Of a stretch of 64,000 nt of DNA, positions 46,529-55,405 are shown one piece after another. The notes beneath the pieces are model-generated. The model did no database searches. It was not told the origin of the DNA and saw only the letters and a program-made list of their open reading frames with translations. Position numbers and translations under genes: made by a program. How positions within the stretch are numbered: position 1 is the first letter of the stretch; the number at the start of each line of letters is the position of its first letter. Source of the stretch: an uncultured Clostridia bacterium (lineage in GTDB: Bacteria > Bacillota > Clostridia > TANB77 > CAG-508); contig CAKOXT010000003.1 in NCBI GenBank assembly GCA_934130285.1, positions 62,001 through 126,000 of the forward strand, given 5' to 3'.

Positions 46529-47971
46529 ATGTCACTAGAAGATTACGAGGTAGTAATAGGACTAGAAGTACACTGCGAACTATCAACAAAAACAAAGATA
46601 TTCTGTTCATGTCCTACAGAATTTGGTGGAGAGCCAAACACACACTGCTGCCCAATATGTATGGCAATGCCAGGAACATTACCAGTGTTAAATGAAAAAG
46701 TCCTAGAATATGCTGTAAAAGCAGGTCTTGCAACAAATTGTACAATATCTCAAAACAGTAAAAATGATAGAAAAAATTATTTCTATCCAGACTTACCTAA
46801 AGCATACCAGATATCTCAATATGACATGCCATTATGCCAAAATGGACATGTAGATATAGAAGATGAAAACGGAGAAAAGAAAACTATAAGAATTTTAAGA
46901 ATTCATATAGAAGAAGATGCTGGAAAATTAAATCATGATGAATATGGAAGAGGAAGCTTTGTAGATCTAAACAGAGCTGGAGTTCCACTAATAGAAGTAG
47001 TTTCAGAACCAGACTTGAGAAGTGCTGAAGAAGCTGAAAACTATTTAAGAAAATTAAAATCAATATTTGAATATATCCAAATTTCAGACTGTAAAATGCA
47101 AGAAGGTTCACTAAGAGCTGATGTTAACGTTTCAGTTAGAAAGAAAGGCGCAACAGAATTTGGAACAAGAACAGAAATGAAAAACATGAACTCATTCAGA
47201 TCAATAGTTAGAGCAATCAAATATGAAGCTGAAAGACAAGTAGAAGTAATAGAAAACGGTGGAACAATTACACAGGAAACATTAAGATGGGATGACGTAT
47301 CAGGAAAAACATTCCCAATGAGAGATAAAGAAGATGCTCAAGACTACAGATATTTTCCAGACCCAGACCTAGTTGCAATAAAGCTATCTGATGAGTATAT
47401 TGAAAATATCAGAAAGAACCTACCAGAGTTACCAGAAGTTAAAAAAGCTAGATATATCAGTGATTTTGAATTATCTGAAAAAGCTGCAAACTTTGTAACT
47501 TCTTCAAAATATTATTCAGATATATTTGACGAAGCAACAGAAAAATCTAAAAATCCAAAAGCAGTAAGTAACTGGTTAATGTCAGATATAGCAAGAATCT
47601 TAAATGAAAAAGAAGAAGAAGCTGACAAAATTCCATTCACAGGAAAAGAACTTGGAGAATTAGTAGAATTAATTGATAAAGGAACAATAAGCAATAGCAT
47701 AGGAAAGAAAGTTCTTGACGAATTATTTGAAAATCCAAAAGCTCCAAGCGAAATAATAAAAGAAAAAGGATGGATTCAAATTTCTGATGAAGGAGCAATC
47801 AAAGAAGTTGTATTACAAGTTTTAGAAAACAACCCACAATCAGTAGCAGACTACAAAGCAGGAAAAGACAGAGCGTTAGGATTCTTAGTAGGTCAAGCAA
47901 TGAAAGCTACAAAAGGAAAAGCAAATCCACAAATGCTTAACAAAATGTTCATAGAAGAATTAAATAAATAA
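46529..47971 (+). CDS. gatB: Asp/Glu-tRNA amidotransferase subunit B
   Basis: A 480-residue subunit that binds the tRNA, phosphorylates the side chain and amidates it. YEVVIGLEVHCELSTKTKIFCSC, TEFGGEPNTHCCPICMAMPGTLP (zinc cysteines) and EDAGKLNHD are the family's N-terminal blocks; the C-terminal YqeY-like tail domain runs from about 330 to 480 (SVADYKAGKDRALGFLVGQAMKATKGKANP). AAAGGAGG precedes ATG 46529. The presence of the trimer suggests at least one of GlnRS or AsnRS is missing from the genome. Confidence 0.97.
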   Translation: MSLEDYEVVIGLEVHCELSTKTKIFCSCPTEFGGEPNTHCCPICMAMPGTLPVLNEKVLEYAVKAGLATNCTISQNSKNDRKNYFYPDLPKAYQISQYDMPLCQNGHVDIEDENGEKKTIRILRIHIEEDAGKLNHDEYGRGSFVDLNRAGVPLIEVVSEPDLRSAEEAENYLRKLKSIFEYIQISDCKMQEGSLRADVNVSVRKKGATEFGTRTEMKNMNSFRSIVRAIKYEAERQVEVIENGGTITQETLRWDDVSGKTFPMRDKEDAQDYRYFPDPDLVAIKLSDEYIENIRKNLPELPEVKKARYISDFELSEKAANFVTSSKYYSDIFDEATEKSKNPKAVSNWLMSDIARILNEKEEEADKIPFTGKELGELVELIDKGTISNSIGKKVLDELFENPKAPSEIIKEKGWIQISDEGAIKEVVLQVLENNPQSVADYKAGKDRALGFLVGQAMKATKGKANPQMLNKMFIEELNK

Positions 47972-47985
47972 AATAAAAAGAGATA

Positions 47986-48011
47986 TTCAAAATTTAAGAA
48001 TATCTCTTTTT
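47986..48011 (+). terminator. gatCAB terminator
   Basis: AAAAGAGATATTC pairs with GAATATCTCTTTT over a 9-base loop, with T residues following. Confidence 0.85.
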
Positions 48012-48037
48012 GAAATTCTAATTAATATTTACTTATA

Positions 48038-48075
48038 AAAATGCCCTCAAATTATATAAATAATTGAGGGCATTT
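48038..48075 (-). terminator. lemA terminator
   Basis: On the minus strand AAATGCCCTCAA pairs with TTGAGGGCATTT, followed by further T residues. Confidence 0.8.
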
Positions 48076-48107
48076 CAAATATACTGTTTCATAATTTAAT
48101 TAAAAAT

Positions 48108-48662
48108 CTAAAAAGAAACCTTAACATTTTGCTTAGCTTCTTCATTGTCAACTTTAAATAATTCTTCTGACTTGAAATTAAACATTCCAGCGATTATATT
48201 ATTTGGAAAGATTTCTAATTTTGTATTATATGCTGTAGTTACATTGTTATAAGATTCTCTAGAATAAGCAATTTTAGACTCTGTATTAGAAAGCTCTTCT
48301 TGCAAACTCATAAAATTAGCATTAGCTTTTAAATCTGGATAATTTTCTGCAACTATTGATATTGCACTTAAAGTAGAAGTTAATTCATTCTCAAGTTTTG
48401 CTTTCTCAGAAATAGAAGAAGCATTTCCCCAAGAAGAACGAAGTTCAGTAACCTTAGTTAATACTGATTCTTCATGATTCATATATCCTTTAACTGTTTC
48501 AACTAAATTAGGAATTAAATCAAATCTTCTTTGCAATTCCACATCAATTTGTGACCATGCATTATGAACATTATTTCTTGCTGATACAAGTGAATTGTAA
48601 GTAATCATCACAAAAATAGCAAAGATAATAACAAGAAGAATGATAGTTAAAATAACTGGCAT
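48108..48662 (-). CDS. lemA: LemA family membrane protein
   Basis: A 184-residue LemA protein: one N-terminal helix (about 3-22), then a long four-helix bundle in the extracytoplasmic or cytoplasmic space. YNSLVSARNNVHNAWSQIDVELQRRFDLIPNLVETVKGYM is the defining motif region and AYNTKLEIFPNNIIAGMFNF closes the family pattern. Its function is not settled; it is common and often adjacent to stress or protease genes. AAGGAGGGA precedes the start. Monocistronic, on the minus strand and divergent from the G5 protein gene. Confidence 0.92.
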   Translation of the reverse strand: MPVILTIILLVIIFAIFVMITYNSLVSARNNVHNAWSQIDVELQRRFDLIPNLVETVKGYMNHEESVLTKVTELRSSWGNASSISEKAKLENELTSTLSAISIVAENYPDLKANANFMSLQEELSNTESKIAYSRESYNNVTTAYNTKLEIFPNNIIAGMFNFKSEELFKVDNEEAKQNVKVSF

Positions 48663-48855
48663 AAGTTTCCCTCCTTATATACGGATTAAATTTTTGTATT
48701 TATAAATGGATAATAGCATATACAAATAAAAAATACAAGAAAAAATATTATTAAAAAGTTATAAATAGCATAATAGAAGCATATAATTAATATATAAGAA
48801 TATGCCAAAAAATGAAACCTTACTACGGAAAGAACTACACGAGATAGCCCAAAAG

Positions 48856-48884
48856 TTGACAAATTGCAACAAAAAGAGTATAAT
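48856..48884 (+). promoter_or_regulatory. promoter of the G5 protein gene
   Basis: TTGACA (48856-48861), 17-base spacer, TATAAT (48879-48884): perfect consensus boxes. Confidence 0.85.
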
Positions 48885-48913
48885 CTATTTGTTATTTCTA
48901 AAGGGAGGAATAT

Positions 48914-49873
48914 ATGAAAACAGAAGAAAGCTTATCCAAAGGGATAATAAAAAGAATTGTTTTTATAACTTTAGTATTAGTAGTCTTATTAGGAATTGGT
49001 GTTCTAGCAGGAACACAATCAGTAAACAGTGTAACAATAAAGTTTTCTGATAATACAGAATTAACAGTAATAACATCTAAAACAAATGTAAATGATATTT
49101 TAAAAGAAAATAATATTTACATTTTAGATGAAGAAAGTGTTACACCAAGCTTTGAAGAAAATATTGATTCAAGCAAAACAATAACAATATCAAGAAAAGG
49201 TACAGAAAAAGTACAAAGTACATCAGAAGAAACAACATCAGAAGTAATTGAAAGTAACGAAATATTAGATTCAAACGATGGCGTAATAGTTGAAAAAATC
49301 GTAAAAGAAACAGTGGAAATACCTTTTGAAACAATAACAAAAGAAGTTTCATCAACAACAGGTGAAAAAACAAACAAAGTTGTTCAAGAAGGTCAAAATG
49401 GAATTAAAGAAATAACATATAAAGTTAAATATCAAAATGATGTTGAAATCGAAAGAACTCAAATATCTGAAACAGTTGTACAAGAACCAGTTAACAAAAT
49501 TGTACAAGTTACAGCACAAGTTAGTAGCAGATATGCAGTAAGTAGAAACCTTGGTGCATCATCAGCAAGTGCAGCTGAAGCACAAGCTTATGCTAGAGAA
49601 AGATGTACTGCATACGGATGGAGCGAAAACGATTATTATAACTTAGTTTCTTTATGGAATAAAGAAAGTCACTGGAATATGTATGCGCAAAATAGTAGAT
49701 CAGGAGCATATGGAATTCCACAAGCATTGCCTGGAAGTAAAATGGCAAGTGCCGGAAGCGATTACTTAACAAACTATAAAACTCAAGTAAATTGGGGACT
49801 AAGCTACATTAAAGGAAGATATGGAAACCCAACAATGGCTTTATATCATTCACAAGCCACAGGTTGGTATTAA
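48914..49873 (+). CDS. YabE/Rpf-like wall hydrolase: DUF348, G5, transglycosylase-like domain
   Basis: A 319-residue exported protein. A membrane helix (about 14-35) is followed by a DUF348 ubiquitin-like domain (about 37-95, VTIKFSDNTELTVITSKTNVNDILKENN), a G5 domain (about 120-200, ETVEIPFETITKEVSS to KYQNDVEIERTQI) and a C-terminal lysozyme-like domain (about 225-319). The last resembles the aggregation-promoting-factor type: LWNKESHWNMYAQN with the candidate catalytic Glu, SGAYGIPQALPGSKMAS, and WGLSYIKGRYG. Such resuscitation-promoting-factor-like proteins cleave glycan strands. GGAGG precedes ATG 48914, and the promoter is the best in the window, suggesting strong vegetative expression. 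Confidence 0.88.
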   Translation: MKTEESLSKGIIKRIVFITLVLVVLLGIGVLAGTQSVNSVTIKFSDNTELTVITSKTNVNDILKENNIYILDEESVTPSFEENIDSSKTITISRKGTEKVQSTSEETTSEVIESNEILDSNDGVIVEKIVKETVEIPFETITKEVSSTTGEKTNKVVQEGQNGIKEITYKVKYQNDVEIERTQISETVVQEPVNKIVQVTAQVSSRYAVSRNLGASSASAAEAQAYARERCTAYGWSENDYYNLVSLWNKESHWNMYAQNSRSGAYGIPQALPGSKMASAGSDYLTNYKTQVNWGLSYIKGRYGNPTMALYHSQATGWY

Positions 49874-49892
49874 TACTAAAAATAAATACAAG

Positions 49893-49925
49893 AGAGAGAA
49901 GATATAATATCTTCTCTTTTTGTTT
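49893..49925 (+). terminator. intrinsic terminator
   Basis: AGAGAAGATA pairs with TATCTTCTCT over a short loop, then TTTTG. Confidence 0.85.
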
Positions 49926-50000
49926 TGTTATAAAACTAGATATGCATAAGTGTTGCTTATAATTAGCACTAAAGAATATATAATAATTAAATCAAGCAAC

Positions 50001-50026
50001 AAAAACAGGTATCATAAAGATACCTG
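50001..50026 (-). terminator. terminator of the J-domain gene
   Basis: On the minus strand CAGGTATC pairs with GATACCTG, then TTTTTG. Confidence 0.8.
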
Positions 50027-50039
50027 CAATAAAACTAAG

Positions 50040-50723
50040 TTATTCAAAAATACTAAATATAGCGGAGAAAATAGATTTAATCAAATCAACAATAAGCTTA
50101 ATAACAAAATTTTCATTATATAAATTTATACAATATTTATGAATAGGTGGAATAAAAAATAATATAACACATATTAATATTGCAATTAATATAGCTAGCG
50201 CTAATTGAGCAACACGCTTAAATGTCCATTTATATTTTAGTTTGTAACCTCTTTCTCTAAGATAACTATCATAAGCTTCAAGATATCTTTCTTGAAGTTT
50301 ATTTTGCAATTTTTTTCTAGTTTTGTCATCCATATTTTTAGTGTTAATAAAGAAATTGTCATTTGGATCTGTATAATACCCGTTCGAATATGAAATTTTA
50401 TTATAATTATTAAATTGCTTATTTAAATCATCTGCTGTTTGTTGATTAGAATTTGGTGAAGATGTTTTTTGAGATGAATAAGAAGCTTTTCTTTGTTCTA
50501 TTTCTCTTTTTTTAGCTAAAATAGAATCATAATTACTTCTTTTAGAATCATCCATAAGAACTTCAAAAGCTTCATTAATTTCTTTCATTTTCTGTTCAGC
50601 TTCTTTTAAATTATCTTGATTCAAATCAGGATGATATTTTTTAGCAAGTGCTTTATGTGCTTTTTCAATTACTTCTTTAGAAGCTTTTTCACTAACTTCT
50701 AATACTTCATAATAATTAATCAT
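50040..50723 (-). CDS. membrane-anchored J-domain protein
   Basis: A 227-residue protein with an N-terminal J domain (1-66: NYYEVLEVSEKASKEVIEKAHKALAKKYHPDLN, with the HPD loop at residues 31-33), a Gln/Ser/Asn-rich linker, a basic middle (about 120-165) and a C-terminal hydrophobic pair of helices (about 168-190 and 205-225). It lacks the zinc-finger and substrate-binding parts of DnaJ, so it is a J-only co-chaperone that would recruit DnaK to the membrane. AAGGAG lies before its ATG. Monocistronic, minus strand. Confidence 0.85.
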   Translation of the reverse strand: MINYYEVLEVSEKASKEVIEKAHKALAKKYHPDLNQDNLKEAEQKMKEINEAFEVLMDDSKRSNYDSILAKKREIEQRKASYSSQKTSSPNSNQQTADDLNKQFNNYNKISYSNGYYTDPNDNFFINTKNMDDKTRKKLQNKLQERYLEAYDSYLRERGYKLKYKWTFKRVAQLALAILIAILICVILFFIPPIHKYCINLYNENFVIKLIVDLIKSIFSAIFSIFE

Positions 50724-50787
50724 TTTTTTCTCCTTAGTATTTTAAAAAAATTATAACATTTAAAGAAAAATAAAACAATAAATCTTA

Positions 50788-50816
50788 TTGACTAAAAAAA
50801 TAAAAATATATAATAT
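50788..50816 (+). promoter_or_regulatory. promoter of the pilin-like gene
   Basis: TTGACT (50788-50793), 17-base spacer, TAATAT (50811-50816); a TATAAT at 50809 would leave a 15-base spacer. Confidence 0.5.
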
Positions 50817-50844
50817 ATAATTATATTAAAGATAGGTGGTAAAA

Positions 50845-51228
50845 ATGGAAAAATTAAAAAGAAATAGTGGAATTACTCTAACTATGCTTACAATAAGTGT
50901 AGTTGTAATGCTGATAATTGCTTCAATCCTAACATATGTTTCAATGAATAATGAAAATTTAATGGTCAATGCAGAACATACAAAATTCAAAGAAACAGTG
51001 ACTGACCTAGAAGCAAAAGTAAAACAAAAAATCATATTAAAACAAGAAATGGCTGGAAAAGAAGATATAACGTTAACAGAAGATGAACAACAAGAAATTC
51101 TTGGAGAATATTATCCAGATAAGTTTGTAGTAAAAGATCAAAATTTATGTTATAAAACTACAGGAAATTTTTCAAATGATGAAAAAGAGATACTTAAAGA
51201 ATTAGAAATTACAGCAACTAATAATTGA
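50845..51228 (+). CDS. type IV pilin-like (prepilin) protein
   Basis: A 127-residue protein starting at ATG 50845, six bases after AGGTGG; the in-frame GTG upstream is part of that site. KLKRNSG then ITLTMLTISVVVMLIIASIL reads as a class III signal peptide: a short basic leader, Gly at the cleavage site and a hydrophobic helix that stays in the pilin. The usual Phe at +1 is Ile and Glu5 is missing, so it could be a minor pseudopilin or a membrane protein that only mimics the motif. The rest is a small acidic helical domain with one Cys. No other pilus genes are next to it. Confidence 0.6.
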   Translation: MEKLKRNSGITLTMLTISVVVMLIIASILTYVSMNNENLMVNAEHTKFKETVTDLEAKVKQKIILKQEMAGKEDITLTEDEQQEILGEYYPDKFVVKDQNLCYKTTGNFSNDEKEILKELEITATNN

Positions 51229-51278
51229 AAAAAACAATAAGATAATATAAAATATGAAAAAAAGAAAAGGAGACAGAA

Positions 51279-51740
51279 ATGGAAAAAATTAGAGGCTTTG
51301 AAATAGCAAAAGGATTTGAAAATAAGGAAATTAATTTGCCAGAAAGAAAAACTAAAAATTCAGCAGGATATGATGTTGAAGCGGCAGAAGATTGCGTAAT
51401 ACCAGCATTTAAATTTGGTCAAAAACCAACATTAGTAAAAACAGGAATAAAAGCATATATGCCATCAGATGAATATTTAATGCTATGCAATAGAAGTTCA
51501 AACCCAGGTAAAAAAGGGTTAGTACTAGCAAATAGTGTCGGAATTGTAGATAGTGATTATTATGGAAATCCAGACAATGATGGAGTAATCATGTATGCAT
51601 TTTACAATTTCTTTGAAAAAGATTTAGAAATAAAAAAAGGTGATATTATAGGACAAGCTATATTCCAAAAATACTATATATCAGATGATGATAAAGCTGA
51701 AGGAGAAAGAGTAGGCGGATTTGGCTCAACAAGCAAATAA
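51279..51740 (+). CDS. dut: dUTP pyrophosphatase
   Basis: A 153-residue trimeric dUTPase that hydrolyses dUTP to dUMP. All five motifs are visible: SAGYDVEA, NRSSNPGKKGL, NSVGIVDSDYYG (catalytic Asp), IGQAIFQKY and RVGGFGSTSK (C-terminal lid). The sequence has an extra DNDGV-type insertion after motif 3 as in other Firmicute and phage forms. AAAAGGAGA precedes ATG 51279. It follows the pilin-like gene by 50 bases and may share its promoter. Confidence 0.9.
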   Translation: MEKIRGFEIAKGFENKEINLPERKTKNSAGYDVEAAEDCVIPAFKFGQKPTLVKTGIKAYMPSDEYLMLCNRSSNPGKKGLVLANSVGIVDSDYYGNPDNDGVIMYAFYNFFEKDLEIKKGDIIGQAIFQKYYISDDDKAEGERVGGFGSTSK

Positions 51741-51790
51741 AAATATTATCCGAGTAGGGGAATTTATGTGAATTTATTCTGGAAATTTCT

Positions 51791-51819
51791 TTGACTTTTG
51801 GCAGATTTTGTTGTATAAT
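51791..51819 (+). promoter_or_regulatory. carD promoter
   Basis: TTGACT (51791-51796), 17-base spacer, TATAAT (51814-51819). Confidence 0.75.
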
Positions 51820-51865
51820 AAGAATGTGCTAAAAATAAAATTTACCTGAAAGGAGTGAGTCTTAC

Positions 51866-52420
51866 ATGTTTAATGTAGGTGACAAAGTAGTTTATCCAAT
51901 GCATGGCGCTGGAGTAATAGAAGCAATAGAAGAGAAGGCGATTCTTGATGAGAGACAATCTTATTACATCATCAAAATGCCAGGCGAGGTAAAGGTTATG
52001 GTTCCTACTGCAAAGGCAGAAGAAATCGGAGTAAGAAATATCATAGACAAGGCATCCGCAGAAAAAGTAATTGAAGTTTTGGAACAAGAAAGCACAGAAA
52101 TGTCTATGAACTGGAACAAAAGATATAGAGACAATATGGAAAAAATGAAAACTGGAAACATTTATGAAGTTGCAGACATTGTTAGAAATTTAAGTTTCAA
52201 ACAAAAAGAAAAAGGATTATCTACTGGAGAGAAAAAGATGCTTTTAAATGCTAAACAAATTTTAGTAAGTGAATTAGTATTAGCAGAACAAAAAGAGTTA
52301 AATGAAATAGAATCAATAGTAGAAAATAAAATAAATGCTTCATATGCAGAACATTTAGCAACAATTGAACAAAATACAGCAGAAGAAAATATTGTTAAAA
52401 AATTTATACCTTTAAATTAA
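51866..52420 (+). CDS. CarD-family transcription regulator
   Basis: A 184-residue CarD/CdnL-type protein. The N-terminal Tudor-like RNA-polymerase-interacting domain (1-60: FNVGDKVVYPMHGAGVIEAIEEK) binds the beta subunit and the helical C-terminal domain (about 68-165: MSMNWNKRYRDNMEKMKTGNIYEVADIVRNL, where the Trp wedges into the -10 upstream fork) stabilises open complexes. AAAGGAG precedes ATG 51866. It is monocistronic with strong promoter and terminator. A residue tail (about 150-184) extends past the usual end. Confidence 0.92.
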   Translation: MFNVGDKVVYPMHGAGVIEAIEEKAILDERQSYYIIKMPGEVKVMVPTAKAEEIGVRNIIDKASAEKVIEVLEQESTEMSMNWNKRYRDNMEKMKTGNIYEVADIVRNLSFKQKEKGLSTGEKKMLLNAKQILVSELVLAEQKELNEIESIVENKINASYAEHLATIEQNTAEENIVKKFIPLN

Positions 52421-52440
52421 TTAAACAAATATAAAATATA

Positions 52441-52468
52441 AAAAAGAAGTGGAAACACCTCTTTTTTT
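52441..52468 (+). terminator. intrinsic terminator of carD
   Basis: AAAAAGAAGTG pairs with CACCTCTTTTT with one mismatch, tight GAAA loop, then T residues. Confidence 0.75.
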
Positions 52469-52565
52469 ATACCCTAAAATAAAAAAGTAATTACATTTAG
52501 TTTACATATATGTACAAAGGAAAAAGGAGATGTTATAATAAAAAAGAATAGGAAGGTAAAAAAGA

Positions 52566-53351
52566 GTGAATCAGATTCTAATAACAGAAAAACTATATAT
52601 TACACCAGAACTTAAAAGACAGAAAAAGTTATATAAAATTGACTTCATAATTTCTGTTTTTTTGCTATGCCTATTATGTTCATATTACATATATGCCGAA
52701 TATGATAAATATTCTGGAGAGAAAAAATCACAAGAAATATTGGCTAATATGGAAATACCAGATTCCATTCAAAGTACATATGTATATGATGATACAACAG
52801 TAAAAGTAGAAGATAATGAAAAAATAGTTGTAATTTTAAATGATGAAGATTCAGCATCTTTAATAGATACATCAAACCTAAGTAGTTCTTCAAAGTATAC
52901 AAGTACAAAAGTTACACCTAAAAATGTAATGAAAACAGATAGTGGTGAAGAATATTATGCAATTGCTACTATAAATATACCAAAATTAGATTGGGATGAA
53001 CCATATCCAATTTTAGATCATTGGTCAAATGACTTATTAAAGATTTCACCATGTAAGTACCACGGTGCAGATCCAAATGAAGTTGGTAACTTTTGTATAG
53101 TTGGACACAATTATAGAAATTCATTATTCTTCAGCAAGGTTCCAACACTTGAAAATGGAGATTCAATAGAAATAACAGATAACTATGGTAGAAAGATTAA
53201 TTACATTGTATATGATAAACATGTGGTAAATGAAGATAACACGAAAGATACATCTCAAGTAACACATGGAAAGAAAGAAATAACAATAATAACATGTACA
53301 AACGATAGTAAAAATAGAGTAATAGTAAAAGCAAGAGAAGAAGGAAAATAA
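52566..53351 (+). CDS. sortase
   Basis: A 261-residue membrane-anchored transpeptidase. The start GTG 52566 follows AGGAAGG by nine bases; in-frame stops close upstream leave no other option. A basic N-terminus and one helix (about 26-45) anchor it. The catalytic residues are His181 (VGHNYRNS), Cys244 (ITCTND) and Arg251 (NRVIV); the beta-barrel core has YYAIATINIPKLD and GDSIEITDNYGR. It resembles class D/B-type sortases but the class cannot be fixed by eye. No LPxTG protein lies nearby; the candidates for its substrates in this window are the two adhesins at 18.5-27.7 kb with SIxTG-type ends. Confidence 0.88.
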   Translation: MNQILITEKLYITPELKRQKKLYKIDFIISVFLLCLLCSYYIYAEYDKYSGEKKSQEILANMEIPDSIQSTYVYDDTTVKVEDNEKIVVILNDEDSASLIDTSNLSSSSKYTSTKVTPKNVMKTDSGEEYYAIATINIPKLDWDEPYPILDHWSNDLLKISPCKYHGADPNEVGNFCIVGHNYRNSLFFSKVPTLENGDSIEITDNYGRKINYIVYDKHVVNEDNTKDTSQVTHGKKEITIITCTNDSKNRVIVKAREEGK

Positions 53352-53388
53352 AAATATAGTCACATTCTTAAAATGTGGCTATATTTTT
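53351..53388 (+). terminator. intrinsic terminator of the sortase gene
   Basis: AAAATATAGTCACATT (53351-53366) pairs with AATGTGGCTATATTTT (53372-53387) with one G-U pair. Confidence 0.88.
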
Positions 53389-53409
53389 TATTTTTATAGA
53401 AAAGTTATA

Positions 53410-53438
53410 TTGAAAAAAAAATATCTATAATGTATAAT
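53410..53438 (+). promoter_or_regulatory. promoter of the mscS-patatin-SDR-MBL unit
   Basis: TTGAAA (53410-53415), 17-base spacer, TATAAT (53433-53438). Confidence 0.65.
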
Positions 53439-53480
53439 ACATACGTTAAATTAACTAAAGAAGATAGGAGTAAAATATAA

Positions 53481-54527
53481 ATGGGTGAAATTTTTTCATC
53501 ATTAGATGTGACTGCTGTACTTACATATAGTATAGCGTTAGCGATAATATTAGGTTCTAGATTGGTTAGTCCAATAATTTCTAGAATAGTTATTTATATT
53601 TTTCATAAATTATTTAAAATAGAAACTAGAACAGTAGAAAGTGGATTCTACGGTCCAATGAAATTTGTAATTACACTTATTGGTTTTGGTTTAGCCATAC
53701 ATTTTTTAAAAATGCCAGTAGGAGTAGTAAATCTTTACTATAAAATATTCAAAACACTTTTAATATTAGCCATAGCAAAAGCTTTGTCAAATTCATTAAA
53801 ACCAGATTCAACATTTTTTACAAAACTAGAAGCTAATACGAATTTTAATGGTAATGAAGCATTAAATGCATTTATAGGAAAAATTTTAAAAGCTTTAATA
53901 TATATAGTGGCAGCATTCATGATACTTTCTGATTTTAATTATGATTTAGGAGGTTTAGCAACAGGTTTAGGATTAGGAAGTGCTGTAGTTGCATTAGCTG
54001 CACAGGATTTCGTAAAAAGCTTAATAGGTGGATTTACAATAATAACAGATAAACCTTTCGAAATTGGAGATTATATTGAGGTAGGAACATTTCAAGGAAC
54101 AGTAATAGATATAACATTTAGAAGCACTAGATTAAAAGCTGTAAACAACACAGAAATTTCATTACCTAATTCAGTAATAGTTACAGAGTATGTTAAAAAT
54201 TGGAGTAAACTAGAACAAAGAAGATTAGACATGAAGTTAAGAATTAGTTTAAATTCAAATGCAGAAACAATAAATAGATGCATTTCTAAAATAAAGACTG
54301 TGTTAAAAGCACATCCAAACATATTAGAAGAAACCGTTGTAGTATATTTTGATAGCATCGAAAGTGATGCAAATGTAATATCTTTATATGCCTATATGAA
54401 TACAGCAGATTATGCAAAATACCTAGCTGTCAAAGAAGAAGTAAATTGCGATATTTTATCAGTTTTAGAAAGAGAAAATATTGAGCTAGTATACCCAACA
54501 CAAAAAGTATATATGAAAGCATTATAA
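53481..54527 (+). CDS. mscS: small-conductance mechanosensitive channel
   Basis: A 348-residue MscS-family protein with four to five N-terminal helices (about 10-155), then the pore helix and beta domain. GLATGLGLGSAVVALAAQDFVKSLIGGFTII (about 158-187) is the Gly/Ala-rich TM3 signature and FEIGDYIEVGTFQGTVIDITFRSTRLKAVNNTEISLPNS the beta domain. The C-terminal alpha/beta vestibule completes it. It opens on membrane tension to release solutes in hypo-osmotic shock. It leads a run of four closely spaced plus-strand genes. Confidence 0.92.
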   Translation: MGEIFSSLDVTAVLTYSIALAIILGSRLVSPIISRIVIYIFHKLFKIETRTVESGFYGPMKFVITLIGFGLAIHFLKMPVGVVNLYYKIFKTLLILAIAKALSNSLKPDSTFFTKLEANTNFNGNEALNAFIGKILKALIYIVAAFMILSDFNYDLGGLATGLGLGSAVVALAAQDFVKSLIGGFTIITDKPFEIGDYIEVGTFQGTVIDITFRSTRLKAVNNTEISLPNSVIVTEYVKNWSKLEQRRLDMKLRISLNSNAETINRCISKIKTVLKAHPNILEETVVVYFDSIESDANVISLYAYMNTADYAKYLAVKEEVNCDILSVLERENIELVYPTQKVYMKAL

Positions 54528-54550
54528 TTTGGTTAATAAAAGGGGATAAT

Positions 54551-55405
54551 ATGGGAATAGGACTAGCATTGGCAGGAGGAGGATTAAAAGGTGTTGCACA
54601 TATAGGTGCACTAAAAGCCTTAGAAGAATTAGGAATAGATATAGATTATATTACAGGAACAAGTTCAGGAGCAATTTTTGCTGCAATGTACGCAATGGGT
54701 TATACAACGGATGAAATGATAAAAATTACAAAAGAATCATACAAGAAAATTATAAGAATACGCAAAAGAAGATTCGTAAAATTTGGATTTAAGTTTATAA
54801 TAAAAAAAGAAGCAAGTTTCCAAGGATTAATAGATGGAAAAATATTAGAAGACATAGTTGAAAAATATGCAAGAAAAAAAGAAATATACAATTTATCAGA
54901 TATCCAAAAGAAATTTGCTATTGTAACAGTTGATGCAAAAACTACAAAGAAATGTGTTTTAACATCAACAAAAATAAATCAAAAAAAGGATGTAGAATAT
55001 TTATCTAACATTCCAATTGGAAAAGCAGTGCATGCAAGTATGGCTTTTCCAGCAATTTTTACACCTTGTAAATACGAAAATTATTGCTTTATAGATGGTG
55101 GAACAGTAGATAATATGCCAGTAGAAGAACTTAAAGATATGGGGGCAGAGAAAACAATAGCTATTGGTTTTAAATTAGATGAATTTAAAGGAAACGAAAA
55201 TTTATTTTCCATAATATTAAGAGCATGCGATATTTTTTCTTTAAAAGATGTAAAAAGTGGACAAGCAATGAGCGACTTAAATCTAGAAGTGGATATGCAG
55301 CAAGCAAAATTATTAAAAATAAAAGACATTGAATCAAGCATAAAACAAGGATACGAAGAAGTAATGAAAAACAAAGAAAAAATATTAGGAATGGTGAATG
55401 TATAA
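54551..55405 (+). CDS. patatin-like phospholipase
   Basis: A 284-residue soluble lipid acyl hydrolase. It has the oxyanion hole GGGLKG (9-14), the nucleophile Ser38 in GTSSG (36-40) and the catalytic Asp in DGGTVDN (about 182-188). It resembles bacterial RssA/YlbK-like patatins acting on membrane lipids in the cytoplasm. AAGGGGA precedes ATG 54551. Its stop codon overlaps the next start by one base (TAATG), so translation is coupled to the SDR gene. Confidence 0.92.
   Translation: MGIGLALAGGGLKGVAHIGALKALEELGIDIDYITGTSSGAIFAAMYAMGYTTDEMIKITKESYKKIIRIRKRRFVKFGFKFIIKKEASFQGLIDGKILEDIVEKYARKKEIYNLSDIQKKFAIVTVDAKTTKKCVLTSTKINQKKDVEYLSNIPIGKAVHASMAFPAIFTPCKYENYCFIDGGTVDNMPVEELKDMGAEKTIAIGFKLDEFKGNENLFSIILRACDIFSLKDVKSGQAMSDLNLEVDMQQAKLLKIKDIESSIKQGYEEVMKNKEKILGMVNV

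Noticed and set aside
52530..52615. Possible frameshift or ATA-started upstream frame for the sortase
   Set aside because: A strong AAAGGAG with ATA codons precedes a 27-codon frame, but the sortase frame itself has GTG 52566 with AGGAAGG at correct spacing and a normal anchor helix, so no shift is needed.
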